Of a DNA stretch of 5,951 nucleotides, positions 1 through 4,765 are shown piece after piece. The position numbers and the translations under genes were made by a program. The number at the start of each line of letters is the position of its first letter. Position 1 is the first letter of the stretch. The stretch spans positions 1-5,951 of the forward strand of contig JAJZKX010000130.1 in the NCBI GenBank assembly GCA_021850745.1. Direction: 5' to 3'. The notes beneath the pieces were generated by a model. The model was not told the origin of the DNA and did no database searches. It saw only the letters and a program-made list of their open reading frames with translations. The stretch is from Thermoplasmata archaeon (GTDB lineage Archaea; Thermoplasmatota; Thermoplasmata; Thermoplasmatales; Thermoplasmataceae).

Positions 1-1
1 T

Positions 2-205
2 TTTGTTTCGGGAACTCCGCCGCCGAAGCATGGCATCCTGTTCCATTACAAGGGAATGTCCTCACTGCCAGCCAGAAGGCGGGGGCGTGCAGCAAGAGTC
101 ATCGCGGGGAAAATTGCCATAGCCTGCAGGGCTGATTTTTCCGGAACGTTGCTGGACGCAGATAAAATGCTTGATCAGATTCGGGAAGCAATGAATCGCA
201 AATAG
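2..205 (+). CDS. nop5: Nop5 (archaeal Nop56/58), C-terminal end, partial
   Basis: Only the last 67 codons are inside the window, read from base 2 to the TAG at 203-205; the 5' part lies upstream. The fragment contains PPPKHGILF (residues 6-14 of the fragment), then a basic stretch with RRRGRAARVIAGKIAIACRA (25-44). This matches the end of the Nop domain of Nop56/58 proteins, where a PPKHG motif and an RGK-A-R-A-K-A-A-R helix contact the C/D guide RNA and L7Ae. Nop5 is the scaffold of the archaeal box C/D ribonucleoprotein that directs 2'-O-methylation of rRNA and tRNA together with fibrillarin and L7Ae. The protein ends shortly after this domain (ending AMNRK) without a long lysine-rich tail, as is usual in archaea. 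Its stop codon directly abuts the convergent purF stop codon. Family assignment is from motif recognition only. Confidence 0.88.
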   Translation, partial: FVSGTPPPKHGILFHYKGMSSLPARRRGRAARVIAGKIAIACRADFSGTLLDADKMLDQIREAMNRK

Positions 206-1660
206 TCAGGAGGAAAAGCTTTCCAGTTCCTTCTGCCTTGGTGTTTTTGCCTTCTCAGGGGTTGGTGCTGGATAATTTCCCGTGAGGCATCCAAGGCACA
301 GGGAATTCTCATTCTTCCCTATGCTCCTGACCAGGCCCTGTATGGACACATAACCAAGTGAATCCGATCCTATCTCCTTCCTTATCTCTTCCATGTCCTT
401 TCCGGATGCCAGGAACTGGTCTCTTGTCTTCATATCTACCCCGAAGTAGCATGGGGCCACTATGGGAGGCGACCCAATCCTTACATGGACCTCCACTGCA
501 CCGGCATTCCTGAGGAGTGCCACAATATGTTTCATCGTGTTCCCCCTCACGATGCTGTCATCCACGAGAACAACCCTCTTGCCCTGAAGTTCTGACTTTA
601 TGGTGTTGAGCTTCAGCACAATGGCCTTCTTTCTGGCATCCTGGGTTGGCATTATGAATGTCCTGTCAGAAAACCTGTTCTTTATGAGCCCTTCACTGTA
701 TGGTATATGTGATTCCATGGAGAATCCCAGTGCCTGCGCCCTTCCAGAATCAGGAACTGGGATGACCACATCCGCCTCCACAGGATGTTCCCTGGCAAGC
801 TCCTTTCCAAGGTTAATCCTTGATCCAAAAACTTCCACGTTGTCTATGACGCTGTCGGGCCTTGCGAAGTACACATATTCGAACATGCAGTGGGCGGTCC
901 TTGGGGCTGGCCGTACAAAAATTGTCTCCGGCCCCCTTTCGGTGATCTCAACGGCCTCTCCGGGTTTCACGTCACGGATCTTAGTTGCTCCAAGTATGTC
1001 AAGGGCGCAGGTTTCAGATGCAACTATAAAATTGTCTCCAAAGTTTCCCATAACCAGGGGCCTTATTCCCAGCGGGTCTCTTATGGCAAAGAGCCGGTCA
1101 TTTATCATCATTGTAACGGCATAAGCACCCTTCAGCCTGTCCATGGCGATCTTTATGCCGTTCTGTATTCCATAGGTAGTTATGTCCCTTGCCAGCTCCA
1201 TGAGAAGCACTTCGGTGTCCGATGAGGTCAGGAAGGTAAGCCCCATTCGCATCATCTCCTCTCTCAGGGCGTCTGCATTGGTAATCTCCCCGTTATGCGA
1301 CACTGCTATGTGGCCCAGGGAATTTGACACAAGAAATGGCCCGGCATTCTCCATGGTCTTTGTGCCGGCGGTGGAATACCTGGTATGCCCTATTCCAACA
1401 TTTCCAGAAAGGTAGGAATCTGAATCAGACAATTTATCATTGAAGACCTCTGACACCAGCCCCATGCCCTTGCGGACATTTATGGTGGAATTAACAAAAG
1501 TCGCAATGCCTGCACTTTCCTGTCCCCGGTGCTGCAGGGTCTTTAAGGATACTAGAAGAACCGGGTATGCCTGATCACCACCGCGGTAACCAACTACCGC
1601 GCAGTGATCACTTGGCTTTAGCCCATCTATAGGATCTGATTCTTGCTGATGGGAATCCAC
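206..1660 (-). CDS. purF: Amidophosphoribosyltransferase (glutamine PRPP amidotransferase, PurF)
   Basis: Catalyses the first committed step of purine synthesis: PRPP plus glutamine gives phosphoribosylamine. From a GTG start at 1660 the protein has 484 residues, in the usual range. An N-terminal nucleophile glutaminase domain has the catalytic Cys at residue 20 (CAVVGY), LQHRGQESAG (42-51), GHTRYST (91-97), SHNGE (121-125) and SSDTE (146-150). The phosphoribosyltransferase domain has the PRPP loop VLVDDSIVRGNT (364-375). Cys258, Cys404, Cys455 and Cys458 sit in the contexts of the four [4Fe-4S] ligands of the Bacillus-type enzyme, so a cluster and removal of a 19-residue propeptide are predicted. 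The GTG at 1660 is chosen because GAGGTG (1669-1674) lies 8 bases upstream; a longer reading from GTG 1705 has no ribosome site. The start overlaps rpl37e by 53 bases. Odd point: Ala instead of the usual Gly follows the catalytic Cys. Identity is very secure, the exact start less so. Confidence 0.95.
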   Translation of the reverse strand: MDSHQQESDPIDGLKPSDHCAVVGYRGGDQAYPVLLVSLKTLQHRGQESAGIATFVNSTINVRKGMGLVSEVFNDKLSDSDSYLSGNVGIGHTRYSTAGTKTMENAGPFLVSNSLGHIAVSHNGEITNADALREEMMRMGLTFLTSSDTEVLLMELARDITTYGIQNGIKIAMDRLKGAYAVTMMINDRLFAIRDPLGIRPLVMGNFGDNFIVASETCALDILGATKIRDVKPGEAVEITERGPETIFVRPAPRTAHCMFEYVYFARPDSVIDNVEVFGSRINLGKELAREHPVEADVVIPVPDSGRAQALGFSMESHIPYSEGLIKNRFSDRTFIMPTQDARKKAIVLKLNTIKSELQGKRVVLVDDSIVRGNTMKHIVALLRNAGAVEVHVRIGSPPIVAPCYFGVDMKTRDQFLASGKDMEEIRKEIGSDSLGYVSIQGLVRSIGKNENSLCLGCLTGNYPAPTPEKAKTPRQKELESFSS

Positions 1661-1772
1661 AGTGAGAGCACCTCTTTTGCCTGACGTGGTATGTGTGATG
1701 ACCACATCTGCGGCATGTAACGTGGACCTTCTTGTTGTTCATCTTTCCCATTACTGCTGTTCCATTGCTCAT
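1608..1772 (-). CDS. rpl37e: Large ribosomal subunit protein L37e
   Basis: A 54-residue basic zinc-ribbon protein of the large ribosomal subunit. The sequence begins MSNGTAVMGKMNNKKVHVTC and has Cys20, Cys23, Cys35 and Cys38 (CRRCG and CSHCGFP) as a four-Cys zinc site, followed by ARIRSYRWAKAK. This matches the L37e family, with its small size, CRRCG/CxxCGFP pair and RSYxW ending. The ATG at 1772 overlaps the LSm stop codon (ATGA) and is preceded by AGGTGAT (1778-1784) at 5 bases, a strong Shine-Dalgarno match. The TGA at 1608-1610 lies inside the purF reading frame, seven bases before the purF catalytic Cys codon. The order LSm - L37e - purF is known from other euryarchaea, which supports both identity and co-transcription. 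It binds 23S rRNA in the known family. Confidence 0.95.
   Translation of the reverse strand: MSNGTAVMGKMNNKKVHVTCRRCGHHTYHVRQKRCSHCGFPSARIRSYRWAKAK
1669..1674 (-). promoter_or_regulatory. Ribosome binding site that decides the purF start
   Basis: On the minus strand GAGGTG lies 8 bases before the GTG at 1660. It matches six bases of the archaeal Shine-Dalgarno consensus (AGGAGGTGAT) and sits inside the rpl37e coding region. It favours the GTG at 1660 over the GTG at 1705, which has no such site. Confidence 0.6.
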
Positions 1773-2023
1773 TGATTATCACCTTTTGATGGAGATACAA
1801 ATATTACATTGTCGCCGCGAACAAGGATACGTTCAAAGACCCCCTTTGTTTCTCCTCTGATAGTCTCGCCGGCATTCCTTATGACAAGGTTCATGTAAAC
1901 GTCATAACCTTCAAGTATTCCGGAGTAACCCCTGTTACCCTTTACATCCACCATTACGTTCTTCTCTATGGATCCTCTGAGAACGTCCATTGGCTTTAGT
2001 GCACTTGGCTGTGGCTTAGGCAT
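1769..2023 (-). CDS. Sm-like archaeal protein (LSm/SmAP)
   Basis: An 84-residue protein with the Sm fold. The Sm1 region runs from about residue 12 to 50 (MDVLRGSIEKNV..., GYSGILEGYD, then MNLVI), with the family Gly35, Asp41 and Asn45. The Sm2 region is ILVRGDNVIFVSP (66-78), including the RGDN motif that lines the uridine-binding pocket. Archaeal SmAPs form heptameric rings that bind U-rich RNA and are linked to tRNA and small-RNA metabolism. The ATG at 2023 is preferred because the Sm1 domain begins soon after it and a TATA-like box (2051-2058) lies about 30 bases upstream, fitting a leaderless or nearly leaderless transcript. A GTG at 2074 would add 17 residues and has its own A/T-rich box near 2096-2103, so it cannot be excluded. 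It is the first gene of the LSm - rpl37e - purF operon and its stop overlaps the L37e start. Confidence 0.92.
   Translation of the reverse strand: MPKPQPSALKPMDVLRGSIEKNVMVDVKGNRGYSGILEGYDVYMNLVIRNAGETIRGETKGVFERILVRGDNVIFVSPSKGDNQ
1778..1784 (-). promoter_or_regulatory. Ribosome binding site of rpl37e
   Basis: AGGTGAT on the minus strand, 5 bases before the rpl37e ATG and inside the end of the LSm gene. It is a seven-base match to the archaeal Shine-Dalgarno consensus and, with the ATGA overlap, suggests coupled translation. Confidence 0.7.
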
Positions 2024-2041
2024 GTCTATTCCCGGCTGAAT

Positions 2042-2064
2042 TGATAGTTCGTATTTAACTATTT
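2042..2064. repeat. Inverted repeat TGATAGTT-N7-AACTATTT over the LSm promoter
   Basis: TGATAGTT at 2042-2049 and AACTATTT at 2057-2064 form inverted ATAGTT/AACTAT half-sites with a seven-base gap, or six if one base either side is counted as pairing. The element straddles the TATA-like box of the LSm operon. The same two eight-base halves recur at 2139-2170 with a larger gap, so this may be a regulator binding site. No known regulator is recognised. Confidence 0.45.
2051..2058 (-). promoter_or_regulatory. TATA-like box of the LSm - rpl37e - purF operon
   Basis: TTAAATAC on the minus strand, centred about 32 bases before the ATG at 2023, which predicts transcription starting only a few bases before or at the ATG. 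It lies between the two arms of the inverted repeat at 2042-2064. A second A/T-rich element, TTTAAAAG at 2096-2103, would suit a start at the GTG 2074. No experimental start site can be known from sequence. Confidence 0.45.
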
Positions 2065-2138
2065 GTAGGTTCACATTCCCAGGGCTGGATTAATTCTTTT
2101 AAAGGAGCAGGATCAGGCAGATGAAAAGAAGCTGCGGA

Positions 2139-2170
2139 TGATAGTTATGATCAGCATACACGAACTATTT
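2139..2170. repeat. Second inverted repeat TGATAGTT-N16-AACTATTT upstream of the cupin gene
   Basis: TGATAGTT at 2139-2146 and AACTATTT at 2163-2170 repeat exactly the two halves found at 2042-2064, in the same order, with a 16-base gap. The element ends about 18 bases before the TATA-like box of the cupin gene, a position where an archaeal activator or repressor could act. It may form a paired operator with the first copy in this divergent promoter region. Confidence 0.45.
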
Positions 2171-2187
2171 TTCTGAACCGGAAATGA

Positions 2188-2195
2188 TTATAAAA
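2188..2195 (+). promoter_or_regulatory. TATA-like box of the cupin gene
   Basis: TTATAAAA centred about 24 bases before the ATG at 2215, with a purine-rich GGAAATGA just upstream that could serve as a BRE. The spacing predicts transcription starting at or next to the ATG, so a leaderless mRNA. Confidence 0.65.
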
Positions 2196-2214
2196 CAAAC
2201 CGGAATGGCGAAGA

Positions 2215-3144
2215 ATGACCATAAAGATACTGGAGAATCCAGCGAAAGAGGTACGGCCTGCAGGTGCCATACGCTGTGATGTAGCGTGGAAGCTTTTCGA
2301 TCCCGATAACATGGGCGATTTCAGGATGGAATCCATGAAAAACATGATCAGATTCACGCAGTGGCTCTGGGCGGACCTGTCAAACAGATCCGGGTACTTG
2401 AGAGTGGATCACGGGAAGAATATCTGGATCATTGCCCCTGCGCTGACAGAATCCGCCAGGAGCTATCTTGTCAGGATATGCTCATTCTGGGACATAGATA
2501 TACAGCTATACCATGGCATTGCCAGCATGGGGGAAGCTGAAAATCCCGGAGAGAAGATGTGGATTCCACCGGTCCAGAACATACTGTCAGGCGAGGGGCA
2601 TGATGCATCGCAGCTGGCCATCAACGAGACAGACAGTGGAAGCAGATGCAGCTATCTTTCTCCACTCACTGGATTTTCCCATGCATTCATGAGAGTTTAT
2701 GACATCGAACCCGGGAACACCTATTCACGCCATCACAGCCACACTGCACGGGAAGAGCATTACATTGTGATATCCGGAAGAGGAAGGGCACGGATTGCTG
2801 ACCGGGAAATCCCCATAAGTCCCGGGGACGTCATATCAAAACCGACCGGGCCGGACCTCCCAACCCAGATCCTTGCCGCAGATGATTCCCCGGTAAGGGT
2901 CCTGGACATTGAAATCTGGTCAGATCCATCCAGAAACGACAAGGATGTCGTCGTCTACCCGGACCACAGGGAAATCTGCCTCTTCGGAGGTGGATGGCAC
3001 AATACACTGCCACTGGATTCACTGATGGACGCCGGAGACACCATGCAGCATTATGAAACAGGGTACGCGAGGAAAGCCGATGGAACATGGTCTCCCGCGG
3101 TCATCCCGGGCACGCAGCCCAGGGAAGAGACAGGGATTCAGTAG
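2215..3144 (+). CDS. Cupin-domain protein of unknown function
   Basis: A 309-residue protein. Residues about 160-236 form one cupin (double-stranded beta-helix) domain: motif 1 is G167...HSH (174-176)...E181...G188, giving metal ligand candidates His174, His176 and Glu181; motif 2 is G204-D...P210-T-G212, but the expected His two residues later is Leu215. A three-ligand site or no metal is therefore possible. The first 125 residues (rich in Trp, Met and Arg, with no signal peptide or clear membrane segment) match no family I recognise, nor does the C-terminal part with FGGGWHNTLPLDS (257-269). No substrate can be assigned. The ATG is supported by a TATA-like box at a leaderless distance. The gene stands alone, divergent from the LSm operon and followed by the promoter of the L44e operon. 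Cupin identity is good; function is open. Confidence 0.8.
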   Translation: MTIKILENPAKEVRPAGAIRCDVAWKLFDPDNMGDFRMESMKNMIRFTQWLWADLSNRSGYLRVDHGKNIWIIAPALTESARSYLVRICSFWDIDIQLYHGIASMGEAENPGEKMWIPPVQNILSGEGHDASQLAINETDSGSRCSYLSPLTGFSHAFMRVYDIEPGNTYSRHHSHTAREEHYIVISGRGRARIADREIPISPGDVISKPTGPDLPTQILAADDSPVRVLDIEIWSDPSRNDKDVVVYPDHREICLFGGGWHNTLPLDSLMDAGDTMQHYETGYARKADGTWSPAVIPGTQPREETGIQ

Positions 3145-3230
3145 GGAAAACTTCCAGTCCCGCATTCACCATGATCGCTGCATCATAACCTGGGAGGAAC
3201 AGCAACCATAATTCCATCCGGTTAAGAAAA

Positions 3231-3238
3231 CTTATATT
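3231..3238 (+). promoter_or_regulatory. TATA-like box of the rpl44e operon
   Basis: CTTATATT preceded by the A-rich AAGAAAA that may act as a BRE. Transcription would start near 3260, leaving a 5' leader of roughly 75 bases before the rpl44e ATG at 3335. This differs from the leaderless geometry of the cupin and top6B promoters here. Confidence 0.6.
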
Positions 3239-3265
3239 CCTCATTCTAATTCAGCGAGAGCATAT

Positions 3266-3308
3266 CAAGATCCCGGAGATGATGAATCATCAGGGTTTCA
3301 GGATCTTG
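3266..3308 (+). promoter_or_regulatory. Hairpin in the presumed 5' leader of rpl44e
   Basis: CAAGATCC (3266-3273) is perfectly complementary to GGATCTTG (3301-3308). Inside it GATGA (3278-3282) and TCATC (3287-3291) pair around a TGAA loop, and CCC/GGG (3272-3274 with 3293-3295) offers an alternative extension of the inner stem. The hairpin ends about ten bases before the ribosome binding site of rpl44e, so it could control translation or mRNA stability, or the palindrome could be a DNA binding site. No known riboswitch or ribosomal leader class is recognised. Confidence 0.5.
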
Positions 3309-3317
3309 CCAATCAAC

Positions 3318-3323
3318 AGGTGA
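3318..3323 (+). promoter_or_regulatory. Ribosome binding site that decides the rpl44e start
   Basis: AGGTGA, 11 bases before the ATG at 3335. The in-frame GTG at 3320 is part of this site, so it is better read as Shine-Dalgarno than as a start codon. Confidence 0.65.
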
Positions 3324-3334
3324 AAGTATTGAAA

Positions 3335-3613
3335 ATGCCTAAAGTAATCAAGATGTACTGCCCTTCCTGCAAGAAGCATACGCCTCACGATGTGGAAAGA
3401 GTCAGGAAAAAGAAAGCCAGTGAGTTCAGGGCAGGACAGAGGAGATTCCGCAGAGCCACATCAGGATACGGAGGTTTTCCAAGGCCAAAGTATGAAGGCC
3501 GGGAAAAGCCAACCAAGAGGCTTGCTCTGAGATTCAGGTGCCAGACCTGCAAAAAGGCAATTACACCTCCAAGCTTCAGGGCCAAGAAACTGGAAATAGT
3601 GGAGGTTCAGTAA
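3335..3613 (+). CDS. rpl44e: Large ribosomal subunit protein L44e
   Basis: A 92-residue basic zinc-ribbon protein of the large subunit, located near the E site in known structures. It starts [20 protein letters not shown] and shows the family blocks GQRRFRR (34-40), GYGGFPRPK (44-52) and EKPTKR (57-62), with zinc ligands Cys9, Cys12, Cys69 and Cys72. Length and motifs match the archaeal family closely. The ATG at 3335 is chosen because the family starts with M-x-x-P or MPK-like residues close to the first CxxC and an SD lies upstream; a GTG at 3320 would add five residues. It opens the operon rpl44e - rps27e - aIF2-alpha - nop10 - PAC2, with only one base between its stop and the S27e start. 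The leader carries a hairpin that could regulate the operon. Confidence 0.95.
   Translation: MPKVIKMYCPSCKKHTPHDVERVRKKKASEFRAGQRRFRRATSGYGGFPRPKYEGREKPTKRLALRFRCQTCKKAITPPSFRAKKLEIVEVQ
3601..3606 (+). promoter_or_regulatory. Ribosome binding site of rps27e
   Basis: GGAGGT at the end of rpl44e, 8 bases before the ATG at 3615. It is a perfect six-base Shine-Dalgarno core. Confidence 0.75.
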
Positions 3614-3614
3614 T

Positions 3615-3815
3615 ATGGCGGAAAGCAGATTTGCAAAGCCCAAGAGCATAGGAAACAAGTTCATCAGGATAAAATGCAGGGACTGCGGCAATGAGCAGGT
3701 TACATACACGAAGATATCCTCTGTAGTTGTGTGCCACATCTGCAACGCCACCCTTGCAAGGCCAACCGGCGGAACGCTGGACCTGGCCGCGGATATTGTT
3801 GGAGATCAGCAATGA
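3615..3815 (+). CDS. rps27e: Small ribosomal subunit protein S27e
   Basis: A 66-residue zinc-ribbon protein of the small subunit. The core reads FIRIKCRDCGNEQVTYTKIS, and the second Cys pair is in VVVCHICNATLARPTGG; the four zinc ligands are Cys21, Cys24, Cys40 and Cys43. The CxDCGNEQ and CxxCxxxLAxPTGG blocks are diagnostic for S27e. The start ATG at 3615 follows the L44e stop by one base and has a perfect ribosome binding site. Its stop TGA overlaps the ATG of the next gene (ATGA at 3812-3815), so translation is probably coupled to aIF2-alpha. In the family it sits on the platform side of the 30S subunit. Confidence 0.95.
   Translation: MAESRFAKPKSIGNKFIRIKCRDCGNEQVTYTKISSVVVCHICNATLARPTGGTLDLAADIVGDQQ
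3801..3806 (+). promoter_or_regulatory. Ribosome binding site of aIF2-alpha
   Basis: GGAGAT inside the end of rps27e, 5 bases before the ATG at 3812. It supports the ATG at 3812 rather than a reading that begins further upstream inside rps27e. Confidence 0.55.
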
Positions 3816-4567
3816 GCAAGGACCTTCCTGAACCGGGAGAGCTGGTGGTCGTAACAATAAAGGAAGTAAAGAATTTTGGAGCTACGGCCAAGCTGGAAGA
3901 ATACCCGGGGCATGAGGGTTTTATCCACATAGCTGAAGTCGCCACCGGCTGGGTAAAACACATAAGGGATTACCTGAGAGAAGGCCAGAAGACGGTGTGC
4001 AAGGTCCTGAGCATTGACACAAACAGGGGTAATGTTGAACTTTCCCTGAAAAGGGTCAATGATCACCAGAAGAGAGAGAAGATCTCCGAATGGAAGAATG
4101 AGCAGAAGGCTTCCAAGCTTCTTGAGATAGTTGCCAAGCAGCTAAAGAAGTCCGTTGAGGAGTGCGAGGCTGAATTTGCAGATGAACTGAGGCAGAGGTA
4201 CGGCAATCTGTATGCAGCATTCGAGGACGCTTCAGCAAGTGAAAACTGGTTCCCCGAAATCAATGAGAAATGGAAGACAGTCTTTGTGAAAATCTCCAGG
4301 GAAAACGTCGTGCTTCCATATGTTAAAATTGGTGGCACCATAGAAGCATATTCCCTTGCGCCCAATGGGATTCAGATGATCAGGTCCACAATAGATCCAG
4401 GTGATGAGGCCACTGTGGGAATCCAGTATGCCGGGGCTCCACGATATATCGTGACTGTCACTGACAAGGATTATAAGACTGCCGAAGATACTCTTAAAAG
4501 AGTGGTACAGAGGATAATGGACAATGCCAAAAAGAACGGCGTTGTGGCCGAATTTGTCAGGAAATGA
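3812..4567 (+). CDS. Translation initiation factor aIF2, alpha subunit
   Basis: A 251-residue protein. Residues about 9-82 form an S1-type OB domain: ELVVVTIKEVKNFGATAKL, GHEGFIHIAEV (33-43), WVKHIRDYLREGQ (47-59) and NVELSLKRV (74-82). A helical middle domain with YAAFEDA (134-140) follows to about 170, and an alpha/beta domain from about 172 contains GAPRYIVTV (208-216), which in the family contacts aIF2-gamma. aIF2 delivers initiator Met-tRNA to the small subunit and protects mRNA 5' ends. The ATG overlaps the S27e stop codon; an upstream in-frame reading would translate rps27e out of frame and is rejected. The protein is slightly shorter than the Pyrococcus homologue. Thr45 occupies the position of Ser48, reported as a kinase target in Pyrococcus horikoshii. 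The nop10 gene starts nine bases downstream. Confidence 0.95.
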   Translation: MSKDLPEPGELVVVTIKEVKNFGATAKLEEYPGHEGFIHIAEVATGWVKHIRDYLREGQKTVCKVLSIDTNRGNVELSLKRVNDHQKREKISEWKNEQKASKLLEIVAKQLKKSVEECEAEFADELRQRYGNLYAAFEDASASENWFPEINEKWKTVFVKISRENVVLPYVKIGGTIEAYSLAPNGIQMIRSTIDPGDEATVGIQYAGAPRYIVTVTDKDYKTAEDTLKRVVQRIMDNAKKNGVVAEFVRK

Positions 4568-4576
4568 TAAAGCGGT

Positions 4577-4765
4577 ATGCATTCACTGATCAGAAAGTGC
4601 CGCATCTGCAACACTTATACCATGAAAGAAGTGTGCCCGATCTGCGGGCAAAGGACGGACGTAGCTCTTCCGCCAAAGTATTCACCGGTGGACCGGTTCC
4701 AGAGGTTCAGGATAAATTCAGGGGAGGAACATAAACATGGAGAAAATAATAATCAATCAGTATAA
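4577..4765 (+). CDS. nop10: Nop10, H/ACA ribonucleoprotein subunit
   Basis: A 62-residue protein. The zinc-ribbon is formed by Cys8, Cys11, Cys20 and Cys23 (IRKCRICNTYTMKEVCPICG), followed by the linker and motif PPKYSPVDRF (32-41) and RFRI. This CxxC-x8-CPxCG plus PP(R/K)(F/Y)SPxD pattern is diagnostic for Nop10, which bridges Cbf5 and L7Ae in the H/ACA complex that pseudouridylates rRNA. The start ATG lacks a clear ribosome binding site, so translation may depend on coupling to aIF2-alpha, whose stop is nine bases upstream. The last residues (about 48-62, EEHKHGENNNQSV-like, hydrophilic) extend beyond the known core, because the reading frame runs 29 bases into the next gene and contains its ribosome binding site. 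Confidence 0.93.
   Translation: MHSLIRKCRICNTYTMKEVCPICGQRTDVALPPKYSPVDRFQRFRINSGEEHKHGENNNQSV
4721..4727 (+). promoter_or_regulatory. Ribosome binding site of the PAC2-family gene
   Basis: GGGGAGG inside nop10, 9 bases before the ATG at 4737. It contains the GGAGG core and supports the overlapping start. Confidence 0.7.

Noticed and set aside
212..224. Near-palindrome GGAAAAGCTTTCC near the nop5/purF junction as a bidirectional terminator
   Set aside because: It is short, has a bulge, lies in the purF coding end (Leu-Glu-Ser-Phe region) and has no T-run.
600..1415. Several open frames on the plus strand opposite purF
   Set aside because: They lie antisense to the well-conserved PurF coding region, show no recognisable domain and have no ribosome site or promoter that I can see.
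3144..3162. GGGA...TCCC hairpin just after the cupin stop codon as a terminator
   Set aside because: Only four base pairs and no T-rich run follow.
3279..3308. ATGATGA at 3279-3285 looks like a box C of a C/D guide RNA
   Set aside because: No CTGA box D follows within about 60 bases on the plus strand, and the opposite strand lacks a proper RTGATGA box C and D'/C' pair. The motif is explained by the hairpin.
3731..3811. Upstream extension of aIF2-alpha inside rps27e
   Set aside because: The added residues come from the S27e gene in another frame and do not resemble the family N terminus; the ATG at 3812 has a ribosome site and the usual ATGA overlap.
3461..3963. Minus-strand open frames opposite rpl44e, rps27e and aIF2-alpha
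   Set aside because: They are shadows of strongly conserved genes, with no family similarity of their own.
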